Source: Phellopilus nigrolimitatus
Taxonomy: Eukaryota; Basidiomycota; Agaricomycetes; Hymenochaetales; Hymenochaetaceae
Assembly: GCA_021029095.1 (NCBI GenBank)
Contig: JAJOHG010000333.1
Coordinates: 1 to 28,309 of the forward strand
Direction of reading: 5' to 3'
DNA length: 28,309 bases
The position numbers and the translations under genes were made by a program. Within the stretch, counting starts at the first letter, position 1. Each line of letters begins with the position of its first letter. The notes under the pieces are model-generated. The model worked only from the letters and a program-made list of their open reading frames with translations, was not told where the DNA came from and made no database searches. Positions 10,225-20,700 of the stretch are shown piece after piece.

Positions 10225-13044
10225 ATGCCACGCGCCATGTCAAACGCCTCTGGGCCCACTCTCCGCAGAAACCAAGTACGCGTGCCAACTTCTTGACTGC
10301 GCCATGCTTCCCTGAACGTGATTGTCTGTAGGCGTGCAGGACATGTCGTAAGAAAAAGCTGGTCCGTCTTTCAGAGAGCACCGTCTCTTTCCAGATTATA
10401 TTGATACATGTCTTTTCCCTTAGAAATGTGACGCGTCAAGACCTCATTGCGGTCAATGCGTCAAGCATTGGAAGGGAATAATATCAGTTCCAGCACCAGA
10501 AGGCTATGCGTGCGTCCATTCGTCTACGGCGGTCACAGGGAGTTCATTATTGATCACTCATTTATCAAATAGGCACCCAGAGGAACCTCAATGCTCTTAC
10601 GATCCTATCGAGGGCCTGACGCTTTCTGAATCTATGAACCCTGGTGAAAAAATTAGACAACTCGAAGAACAAATAGGTAACAACCGTCACTCCCGCTTTC
10701 TTCACACGCTTTGTTAACGCATCCCGGCTTTGCAGTTGAGCTAAAGCGAAAGCTACAAGAAGCTGGAATAGCCGATTCGCCTTCCGCCTCCTCTGACTTT
10801 TCTAATGGTGCACGACCGTCGCCTGCGGAAAGGCGTTTGTCGTCACTAGCTCCTCCTTCGTACACCATCACCTCTTCTCCAGAGCCACCGGCAAGCTCAG
10901 TACCCCGATCGGATATTTCCTTGCCACGAGGAGGATTAAATGTTGCCAGCTCCCTTCGGAGTACAAGCCCGGCGGCTTCCTTGCCTCGAAGTTCTACGTC
11001 ATCTCCTGACGGCCAGGGGCCAGAGTCTCTACTCAGTATGTTTACCTATGGCTGGAACGTCGACCTGCCGGCTCCCAATGAGATGAAGCGATTAATTGAA
11101 GTATTTTTCGAGTGCGACACTTGTGGGTCTCGGATTCTACATCGCCCCTCTTTCCTCGCGTCTTTAAATTACAGTCCGAAGGACTCTCGCTTCCCGCACC
11201 CAGCGCTTTTACACGCGATTGTTGGTTTTTTCTTCTTTCCCTCCTAGAATTATATTTTGAACAATTTCATTTAGTGTGCGTCTGCCTCGCGTTGGGCATC
11301 TACTGAATACTCTGCGACGCTGGACGGGATCCGCCGAGACACTTCCGCAGAGTATCATGCTGGAAAGACAAGACAGTATATTGATCGTACCATGGCCAGT
11401 GGAAAAGATATTTTTCACGTCCTTCAGGCATGCATCATCCTTTCCTGGTACTTTTATGCGGAAGGACGCTGGGTAGAGGTCTGGATTTTTGCTGGTTTCC
11501 AAACAAGGGTTTCTGTTCCACTTCGACTTAACCATCGAGGCACTTTTACCTCGCACGGAACGGGCTCTCCGGGAGCCTACCTTGCTCCGCCTAAGGACCA
11601 AAAAGATCTTGAAATGCGCAGGAGAACATGGTGGATGACCGTTGTCTTTGATCGTATCGTATCCGTCGGTGGATGGCTTCACGGCATCGAGTACAAGCAT
11701 ATCGCGACTGAGCTGCCTCTTCGGCGAACTGATTTTGAGAGTGATGTACTATTTTTCGGGCACTAATTTCCCTTATGAAGCTCACTATCTTTTTTTTTCA
11801 GCAATTAGTTGCTAGCAATCCTCAAAATCTGCATACCGAAAATTTCTACACCACTCATCCTCCACTTTATACCGACTCTTTTCTACTATTTATAAAAGCT
11901 GTCATGCTCTTTGGTCTGGTTACCGACTTTAACACTGAGTTTACACTGAAGTATCCGTCAGCCTCGCTCAGAACGGAGAATCCTTTGCGAGATCCGACAT
12001 TCCGTGGTCTTGAGAGACTTGTCGCCGTCGACTTTCTGGCGAATCTGCCTGTGGAGTATAGAGACTATCTGTACACCATGTTTCAGACACCAGGTTCTGT
12101 TGATACCGATCTATATATGGTTCATTTACTTCCCCATGCGTTTGTATTTCTTCTTGTGTCGGACAAGGGAGCATGGTCTTACGACGTCCTTTTATAGCGC
12201 ATCAATCACCCTCCATAACCCGTTCATTGACTTTGACGATCCGCAAAGCCTGTCTACGAATCGTTGCATGGCAGCTGCAGACGCGATCTTAGAAGCCTAC
12301 TATATTTTTACCAAGGCTATGGCTTTTTCGAATGGCTATCTTACCTTCCCACCATTGATAGCGAAATTGCATCCCTTCGTCACGGTAGGGGTTTTTGTTT
12401 GTGTAGATTGTCTGCATTCACCATTACTGAACACGCGCACAAACAGATATGTTGGTATCTAGCTGCAGTGGTCAAAATACAGGTATGCAAACACATGATT
12501 GATTCCAATCAGCCGAGTGCGGAAATCGCAATTTGGGGAGAAATTAATGCCATGAGGTTTGTCATAGTCTTTTTCATGATTATCTTTATATTCATTCACT
12601 TATTTGTTACTAGACACGCCATGATGGATTATGGCGCAATATCTCCTGTCGGAAGTGAGCTATGCAATGTTTTTACGTTATCGTTGCTCTAATATTTCCC
12701 ATCTTTCTTTAGCTCGTCAGGAGAGGCTGCTGAGTACATTGATGGACGAAATTGTCCGCTCCACGACTCAAGAAAGACCCCTCGAAATTGCCCAACCGCG
12801 TCTATATCCATTTTCCCATAAGAGCGCCTTTTCAGACCCTACTGGTGTTGGTGCACCTCTCCCTGCATTGCCAGCCATCGAGACAATAGGCTCCTCAATG
12901 ACCTCTCCGTTAGGTATGAGCGGAGTCCACGCTCATATGGCTCAGACTGCGTCGCAGGTGCCATGGCTCGCTGCTCGATCGGACATGTCGCAGTCTCACT
13001 CTCCTCAGTCTCATGCTTCTTCGTCAGGTTCGTTTATGCTTTAG
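10225..13044 (+). CDS. Zn2Cys6 (zinc-cluster) transcription factor with fungal-specific regulatory domain (regulator A)
   Basis: Encodes 744 aa in 11 exons: 10225-10275, 10332-10361, 10424-10509, 10573-10676, 10736-11220, 11275-11745, 11802-12139, 12198-12384, 12447-12556, 12614-12654 and 12713-13044. The zinc cluster has Cys at 19, 22, 29, 36 and 39, with the sixth likely at 63 (PQCSYD), an unusually long last loop. A leucine-zipper-like helix follows (KIRQLEEQIVELKRKLQ), then a Ser/Pro-rich linker and a Fungal_trans-like middle region (RWVEVWIFAGFQTRVSVPL, RRRTWWMTVVFDRIVSVGG). The tail is Ser/Gln-rich. Such proteins are nuclear activators or repressors binding CGG-containing sites. The target is unknown; ADH is the next gene, convergent with it. 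An in-frame ATG at 10237 is an alternative start. Confidence 0.92.
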
Positions 13045-13293
13045 TGGTAAGAGGAAGATTTTTGGGCTTCACGTGTTTTCATATTTTGTTTTCTCTTTTC
13101 CCTTCCTCCTTCCTGTTGTATCATTGACCAGATTTTGTACTCCTTATTTATTGACTGTATAACATACGCCTTACTTTCCTCTTGTTTTGAAGTAATCGTC
13201 GTCGCTTAGAATCTGGCTGTTGATATCAAAGGATGAAATTATCTCGCCGTTGCTGGATTACTGATTCAATGATACGCATATGTCATATGTAAT

Positions 13294-14598
13294 CTAATCT
13301 TTGAAAACGATAACATTACGGAATTGAGGCCTTCCGTTAATGAGGTCGTCGTATGCTTCCGTAAACTGTTCTAGAGAAAAAGTCTTGACCATCGACTTAA
13401 TGTCTGTAAGTCAGGCGTCGATGAGCTTTTAACGAACGACCACCAATAATGAGAATTGAATGCTCGCACATACCTGCTAAGGTCGAAAATCGAATGCACT
13501 CGTCCGATTCAAAACCACCTCCACAAGACCAGCCTCGCAAGGTTGCCCTATTAAGATTCAGCAGTAAATTCGAAACCTCAATGTTTCCGTCTGTGGCTGC
13601 GGAGACGAGGGTGATTGTGCCGTTCCGCGCGACTGTGGGGAGGATCGTAGATATCTGCTTCGCATACGGCGCTGTGCATATAATGAGCTTCGCGCCGCCC
13701 AGTGCTTTAAAGTATGCTACGACGTCAGTCGCCGTCGCGTCGACGTGTGCGTGAGCACCCAGAGACTTCGCGAGGTCTGCCTTCGACGACCCGGATGAGA
13801 CGGCGTACACCTTCAGGCCCAGCTTTGCAGCATATTGAATGGCAAGGTGACCGAGCCCTCCAATACCTTGCACAAGGCAGATATCACCAGGTTGCCAATT
13901 GCTCGAGCGAATTGCCCCATAAACTGTTGTTCCTGCGCATAGTAGTGGTGCGAGCTCCTCGACCCTTGCATTCTCCAATGCTTCTTCCGGTATGCTGATC
14001 ACGGCTTAGATAATTGGTATTTATGAATCATCGACTCGAAAGATGGGGCAAGAAAGCTCACCGGTTTCAGGCGCGTACATATACTCGCCGTGACCACCGT
14101 CAAAAGAAAAGCCACTGAATTGGCCCGTGATACATCCAGAAAAATCTCCCAAGCGACATGGACCACAATTATTGCAAAAACCTCCAGACCACCCGACGCC
14201 CACGAGAGCACCGACCTTTAATCTTCCAGTAAAATCAATGCCCCGTCCCAGCGCAACTACGCGCCCTATGACTTCGTGCCCTGGAGTACGCGGGTATTCA
14301 ACAGGCCTGTTCAGGAGGTCTCGGTGAATCGGCATCTTTTGCCTGGCTCAACAAACGGCTTACCATGTACCGTCTTGAACGAAGTGGTCCGAGCCACATA
14401 TGCCTGATGCATTTACTTTTATAAATACTTCTCGTTCATTTAGTTCTCGCACAGGAACATCGATGGTGTTCCAGCCCTGATTTGGACCGGGGCAAGAAAC
14501 TATCGAGATGAATGATGAGCGAACAATGGACTCCGAGACACTCGGGGAACGCACATACTGGCTTTGTAGGATTTGGGCAGGGACGACGCGGATGCCAT
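13294..14598 (-). CDS. Zinc-dependent alcohol dehydrogenase (MDR superfamily)
   Basis: Encodes 353 aa in five exons: 14598-14559, 14499-14364, 14306-14062, 14004-13474 and 13403-13294. Medium-chain dehydrogenases interconvert alcohols and aldehydes or ketones with NAD(P). Catalytic-zinc residues are the Cys in ASGICGSDH and the GHE motif of TPGHEVIGRVVALG. The structural zinc site has four Cys in CNNCGPCRLGDFSGC. The nucleotide-binding loop is GIGGLGHLAIQYA. The C-terminal segment (SLEQFTEAYDDLINGRPQFRNVIVF) is standard. The class resembles microbial AdhP/cinnamyl-alcohol-type enzymes; substrate cannot be told. Regulator A converges on it from the left. The start (MASASSLPKSYKA) is the only ATG that joins through a good GTATGT donor. 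An imperfect dyad lies about 175-210 bp upstream. Confidence 0.94.
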
Positions 14599-14904
14599 TT
14601 TTGTTGATTTTCTGGAGTTTTGGGGCCACTCGTTATTTATACTCACTCTTGAGCACGGATGCTTCTTAGCGCCAACCTTATGTGTCTCGCCGCATTTGAC
14701 CGGTATCGAGTCACTTCGGATTCGAAGTCGTCGGATGCTGAAAATCGATGCGCCCAGGACGGAGAGCTGACTGATTGAGGTGGTCGAGGTGACCTCCACC
14801 TTGATTAGTCACCACCTCGAGGCAACACTAGAATGACGTGGCACGAAACATTTCAATTCTTGGAAGAAAGCTACTGAGAACAGTGAGAGTAAATATACAA
14901 AATT
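14599..14904 (-). promoter_or_regulatory. ADH upstream region with dyad
   Basis: A 306-bp interval between the ADH start and the YTH1 stop, both on the minus strand. It holds an imperfect inverted repeat with arms at 14772-14783 and 14796-14807. Nested in it is AGGT-G-ACCT at 14787-14795. A perfect 8-bp pair GAGGTGGT (14777-14784) / ACCACCTC (14811-14818) partly overlaps it. No gene is seen. Confidence 0.5.
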
Positions 14905-16006
14905 TTATTCCTCATCCCCACCAACCGATTTAGCATTCGCCCGCTCTACCCCTCCACGAAATCCTGGCACATTTCTATTCCGACAGTGATTAGCATAGTG
15001 CCCTTTCTCGCCGCACTATAGAGGGTTAATTAGATAACCGTAAAAGACAACAAAACTCGGCGACACTGCACCTTGAAGCACAACACTTCATCGAGATTTC
15101 TCCTGCTACCAGGGAAACCAGCAGAGGATCCATGAGCTGGTTGTGCTGTCGGAGCACTAGCGTTACGATCGAAGTCAGCATATCTTCCGTAACCTGGAGG
15201 AGGCGGGCCCAATTCTCTTGGCGAGGGAGGTGAGGGAGGTTCATATTCTTTCGATACAGGAATGTCTGGATTTGGACTAACAAGGTAGTTTTAACTTCTT
15301 GTTACGACTGAAAGTGCCGTACACTTACTGGCCGCGAGGACAATCAGGACCTAATGGGCAAAAGCCTGTGAGGTAAATTTGGCAGGCAACTCGCCGTACA
15401 TGCTTGCGTGGGCAATGGGGACCTACATGAATTTGTGTGAGTGGCATTGACCATGTATATCAACTGCGCACATACCGAGTTTGCAAAAGCCTCTCTTATA
15501 GTCTGGACATTCTATCTTCCTCTCCTTCGGATGTGCATAAAGACATTCGTCGCCTGCCTGACAATAGCCGAACTTTGCATACCACCAACATTCGGGCATG
15601 CGCCTCAAGTTATACTCGTGCAGGAATTCGCACGCATCACCTTTCTTGCAGAGACCACGAAGCCAGTGCTTACAGACAGTAGCGAGACGCTCACGATCCC
15701 TCGGGTGAACAGGCAGCTGCTTCGGGGGCTGGAAGTTTTGCGAGGAGGGATTCGTATGACGCAGTGGGCAGTGAAGAGGGCCTAGGGGACATCCTGCAGG
15801 AGTAAGGGACAGACGGCAGATTTGTTCGTCTTGAGAGTATTGTCAGCTGCACTCGAGCGCAATCCAACGAAAACTTAGTACATACCTTTGTCCAGCTTGA
15901 CACCGAGTTCACTTTTGATGAAAATCTCTGCATTGAGGGTAACTTGGTGGAACTGAGGTCGAACGATATCACGCAAAGCCGATGGGCCAGCTAATGGATC
16001 TTGCAT
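14905..16006 (-). CDS. YTH1: mRNA 3'-end-processing zinc-finger protein Yth1/CPSF30
   Basis: Encodes 294 aa in five exons: 16006-15886, 15829-15476, 15422-15329, 15276-15072 and 15015-14905. Yth1/CPSF30 binds the polyadenylation signal within the cleavage and polyadenylation factor. Five CCCH fingers are visible: CRLSLT...HCPLRH, CKHWLRGLCKKGDACEFLH, CWWYAKFGYCQAGDECLYAH, CPDYKRGFCKLGPHCPRKH and CQIYLTGFCPLGPDCPRGH. A Pro-rich linker leads to a C-terminal CCHC zinc knuckle (CFKCGEKGHYANHC) split by the last intron. Yeast Yth1 lacks a knuckle while metazoan CPSF30 has one, so this is the longer form. The N-terminus (LAGPSALRDIVRPQF...SELGVKLDK) is family-typical. PHA2 lies 228 bp upstream on the same strand. 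Confidence 0.95.
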
Positions 16007-16234
16007 TGCAACTCGTTTAGGTCAGAGGTCGGGAGACTCGAGAGATCGCCAAGCTCTGAACCTTACATAAACCATGATTGTATACGTCACCATCACGATC
16101 AATTCTCACGGGTGCATAGTCACATGATCTGTTTTTGAGAGCCCCTATCCGTGTAAATGGGCAAATAAATATTGTTAAATATTGTTTTGCAGCAAAACTG
16201 CAAATGCAGATCAGCATACATGTTTCTTTATTTT

Positions 16235-17398
16235 CTACCAGTAGCCAAGGACACACGCGTCCCATCCTAAGTTTTTCACACGTTCTACTGCATCGTCTAC
16301 TACTGCTGCCCACGGCCTCTCCTTGTCTTCACCATTAATCGTGCAGTTTCGCGACACTTCTAGGAAATATACATCGTGAAATGGGATCGCCTGAGTCGAA
16401 GGCCTTCTGTCAATGTTAGTCACATACAGCCCTAGTTTAACTATGAGAGCTGTCAGATCGGGGAGTTTGGAAGGAGGTGGAGGAGGGGGTGATACGCGAA
16501 GAAGGGTATGTTCGGACTCGCTAGGCGTCAGCGGCCCTGAAAGAGGTCGCACTGGGGAATCTGAGAGAAGCCAGAACTTTGTATAGTTGACTGCAAAAAT
16601 TGCATCAGACCATAGAAAACGAAAAAAAGTAAGCGCTCACTGTTCTCGTTTTGAACGCCCTTGAAAAGTAAAGTAAGTCCGTCATACACCGATGTACAGA
16701 CTTCTGAGCAAATTGCACCGCTATCGGAGCGCATATCGTCTGCAAGAATCGCTTGTGCCGCGGCCGCAGTTGAAGGCATTTTCACAAGTGCGGCTTCAGG
16801 TAAATTTTCTCCGAGAAATTTAGTGCATTGTCCGAGTGCCTTTCAAAGCGTAAGAGAAGGATAACAAGGCTATGGGAAAGGAACCGCACCTGCTCGTGAC
16901 TAAGAACACGTTTGATGTCTTGCAGCCTTGTTCCTTTTGTAACGAGCAACGAGTGCTGGACCTGCAGCGTGATCTCTTCTCTAATAAATTTCTCCTTTCC
17001 AACCTCTGGGCTACGGAGAAGGTCATATGTTTCGATAACAGAGCCGAAAATCGTATTCTCCTTGGGAAGCAAAGAGAACGACGCTTCTGAGGGCAGAGCG
17101 TTGAAAGTGTCTTGATGAAGCAAAGCCAATAATTTATCTTTAATATGAAATTATCAACTACAGCAGAAGCCCTCACCTGCGATCGTGGTCTTCTCAACAT
17201 ATATCGCGGACTCGCGAAAACGATCGTAAGCAACCTTGTTCAAATGTTAGATAGTTGTCTTATTATTCCAGGAAACATCAGGGAAGTTCAGCTGACCTGG
17301 TGAGAGTAAGTACCCTTTGGACCTAGAAAAGCGATCCATACTGTTTTAGTATCTGGTACGACGTGTTCCTGCGTAGCATATGTTGGAGCCATAGGCAT
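16235..17398 (-). CDS. PHA2: Prephenate dehydratase
   Basis: Encodes 320 aa in five exons: 17398-17297, 17234-17177, 17137-16890, 16839-16641 and 16590-16235. It converts prephenate to phenylpyruvate in phenylalanine synthesis. The catalytic domain begins at IAFLGPKGTYSHQVAYDRF and contains ENTIFGSVIETYDLL and ITLQVQHSLLV. The usual Thr-Arg-Phe active-site motif reads Thr-Lys-Phe (NYTKFWLL). A C-terminal ACT regulatory domain (VKLGLYVTNIDRRPS, FHDVYFLEV, NLGWDACVLGYW) suggests feedback control by phenylalanine. Intron 2 is only 39 nt, the shortest in the window. The ATG at 17398 is the first in the frame; another lies two codons later. A CGG direct repeat lies 124-145 bp upstream of the start. 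Confidence 0.94.
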
Positions 17399-17740
17399 AT
17401 ATAGTTGTCGAAATTCAGAAAAACGAGAGTGGACAGAGGGGAGTCCAGCGAGTGTTGATAGGAGTATAAAGTCCAAGCACAAACGAGCAAAGAGCCAGAC
17501 GCATGTCTGAATCAAACTCGGATTAGCGGCCAATTAGCGGCCGTACAACACTCGAGTTACGTATTACAAAACCACAGCAACAGATATACAGATGAGTTAT
17601 AATACAAACTAAAAATATTTGACAAAACACAGAGCACCATCCGTATTTTCCAACCAAATAACGTTGACATCGATTTTGAACCAAGAAACGGAAATGAATA
17701 GAAAAGGTTTAGAGGTCCTGAAACAAGAACCAGACAAAAG
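17399..17740 (-). promoter_or_regulatory. PHA2 promoter and 3' flank of regulator B
   Basis: A 342-bp interval. On the coding strand a pyrimidine-rich tract precedes the PHA2 start. An 11-bp tandem repeat (ATTAGCGGCCA / ATTAGCGGCCG) at 17522-17543 places two CGG triplets at 17527-17529 and 17538-17540. No gene is seen. Confidence 0.5.
17522..17543. repeat. 11-bp tandem duplication with CGG triplets
   Basis: Two adjacent copies of an 11-bp unit differing at the last base. The CGG triplets are 11 bases apart start to start, with an 8-bp gap. Zinc-cluster proteins commonly bind CGG direct or inverted repeats, so this is a candidate operator, but simple slippage would give the same pattern. Confidence 0.75.
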
Positions 17741-20700
17741 TTAATTGAATGCGAAAGTCGATGGACCTATTCCCAGTAGAAGTTCTAGCTTGTTCTGAGA
17801 TCCGTCTTCCGCCGCTGTCGGAATTATTGAAAAATCCGAGCTCGTCGGGAATGAAGGGTGTTGAAAATTAGGCAGGACTAACTCGTCCAGTAGCCCCACT
17901 GATTGCAAGATAATATCATCCAACATTTTAGCGTATCGATCTAAATTTCCAGACTAAATAAAGCTTATGCATTTTTAGAGAAGAGACGTACAAGCAAGAG
18001 GGATTCGTGATCCAATTTTTGCCAGAGCAATTCTGCAGATAACAGCAATAATCAACACGGAAATATGCTCAAGAAGAGCAAAACTCACCGAATGTATTCC
18101 AATTCTGTACGAAAGGTAACGAGCTGGGCTTGATTCCCTGCCTCTTTTGCCTCATGGAGGAAACGTATAAGGACCCTACCAGACATAAAGAAGGCAAACT
18201 AAAAGTTACGGCACTGAGTAAGATAGGACAAACGAACCATATCGTTCGAACGGCACTCACGCAGCAAAAATTGTCCAGTAAAGTCAAGTCAAAACTCGTC
18301 GACCATATAGCATAGAGCTGGTCTAGAACCGCGTGAGCTGCTTCAAGATTTCTCTGAACTGAAATACAGCCTTTCCGCTTCAGATCAACGTGCGGGTCGT
18401 GAAGGAGAATTTTGGCTCTAGAAAAGGATAGTTAGCCGAAAGTTATCCCGGCAAGATAACTAAGCACATGCATGTTGGGCGCGAGAATCGCAAGGAGCAG
18501 GTGAATATCTAGGACCCCATCTTGGACAGGGTCTCTAAACCCTCTCGGAAAGCTAGAAACGAATGAGGATACCAAATGGTCGATCTCTTTAAATCCTGAT
18601 GTCTCTCGGGGATCTATGTATTGAGCAGTCGCGCATTGATCAGCAGTAGTTGAACCTGGTGGAGGAACCATCGTTAGGTCGCCTGCAAAGTTTTTTGCAC
18701 GAAACCGTAGATTGAAGGTTTTCACACGAGACATAACCTAGGGACGAGGTCAACGATTCGCATAGAAGTGTCAAGCCGGACCGAAAGCCACCCAGTCGAC
18801 TTACTATCGAAGCTTTGATGTACAGCACGAACGAGTCGGTCTGTTCTGGAGGGTGGGTAAGTAATATGTCTGGGCTGTGTGCCCATTGTCTGTCTTTCGG
18901 CGGGACGAGAATCTGATTTCAATGTATTAACGTCATCGAACGAGGGCGAAGCTGAAACACCTCCACCTACCCCTTGTTCGAATTGATCAGCCCGCACTGG
19001 GAAAAGCTGAGAAACATCCTGATCATCTAAACTCATAGCCCATCCGTTACCAGACGAGTACAGTCTTTCCGTTGCGTATGTCAGCCAAAAGGTGTTCCGC
19101 CGCGTCTCGTCTTCGATAACTGTTCGCGCAGGTGGGATAATTGAAGGGGCGCGAAGCGACTTGGAAATAGAATGAAACGGAGGACACATGTTGAGTCCCA
19201 GAGGAACAAGGTAGCGAGTTGCGCGACCAGTCATTAAAAACATCTTGATTTCAAGATAAATCCCAATGCGACAAGAAATGTATCAAGTAGCTCACGTCGG
19301 CCCATCTGTTTCGCAGCGACTCAGTATTTGTTATATATATGGAATCAAATAAGAAAATGCTCACTTAGCATGGGTATGGTAAAACCACGTAAGTATTGTT
19401 GTAGCTTCAAGCAAAAAACCCAGTTCAACTATTATGACAGCGTAAAGAAGACATGCGACTTCGCGGACCTTGCTGGCACTCAAAAAGCCGCTCTCCTAAC
19501 ACCGTGCTTTCATCGATGGCCAATGTGGCGAATTTGGCATGCAATTCCCCAAAGGAATCCGGCATTGCCTTCCTGCGTTTGTACGCAGTTTGAAACAGAT
19601 CATCTAGAGAAAACAAATTAAGTAGAACAAAGGGTTATTTATCTCTCAACCCTACCTGCTGGCGTCTCTGCGAAGTTCGGTAAGGGAGGCGGGGGCACAG
19701 CTATAGTATAAAAACTCCCGACGGCGCAAACAGCATGTAATATAGCTAACAGCTCGTCAACGGGTTGCAATCTAGTCACGAAAAAGAAAAAGAAGAAGAA
19801 GAAGAAGAAGAAGACGAAGCTACATACCGATGTGCGGAAACTCGGAATGGCTCGGCGGGAGGGACAAGGATGCAAGAAAAGATGGTCCATGAAACATGCG
19901 ATTCGAATGAGGATGAAATGCGAAGAAAACCTCGACACTAAAAGCCACCCATCAGTTTTGTACACAATAACAGAGAAAAACTAACAGGTGCTGTAGTAGT
20001 TCCAGGGGTGGCAGGTCATGAGGCCAATTAGGCCACAACACCTGAGTAGCGTAGTTAAAACCTGGTTGAGAGCCATTGCTAGTGATTCCATTCTGCGGGG
20101 GAGTATTGACAGGTGAAATATGAGCAGGAATCAACGGAGAGGTTGGTATTGAAGGGAATGTCTGGTGGAATGGTGCCGCGTTCGAGATGAAAGGTGCGTT
20201 TTGAGATACGTTGTAAGGCTTCCCCAGAGATCCAGTAGAAGCAGAAGGCGTTGTCGAAGCTGACGATTCCGGATCATTGGCGGAAGCCAAGTCAACAAAC
20301 GTAGATCTTTGGGATGCAGCGTCTTTCTGTCGAAGCAGAGCTTCAAGTTCACCTGGAAGTAATTTGTGTTGGTGAGTCTAACTCCTTAAGTCGCGGCTCA
20401 AGTAACTTACTAATCCGATTCTCCAACCTTTCATAACGATTTTTTGGTACAGCGTGAGGCTGCGCTCCGTCCTCGGAAACCTCATCGAAAGTACATTCAA
20501 GGGGTGGAACGTCAATACCAGGGGGAGCATGGTTGACTGAGTTCCTGTGGGAGCGGACACATGTCGTGCAGGGGCGCCTTGCGTCACTGAAATTGAATGA
20601 AGATGAGCGAAAATCTCGGGCACGGGCATCGGGCACGGCTTGATTACCATTTCTGCCGATCAACGACAAGTTATGGTCAGTTTAGTATAGAAGGCACAAA

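Noticed and set aside
11209..11700. 163-codon minus-strand frame within regulator A
   Set aside because: Shadow of the exon 11275-11745, which carries the regulatory-domain residues on the plus strand.
13294..17398. ADH-YTH1-PHA2 as a metabolic cluster
   Set aside because: YTH1 is a general RNA-processing factor and no synthase, transporter or tailoring enzyme is present; adjacency alone is weak evidence.
19405..19468. Possible hydrophobic insertion (REVACLLYAVIIVELGF) in regulator B
   Set aside because: This stretch is open only in a frame that hits a TAG just upstream. Treated as a 64-nt intron it joins LFECQQ to ATTILTWFYH, matching the regulatory domain.
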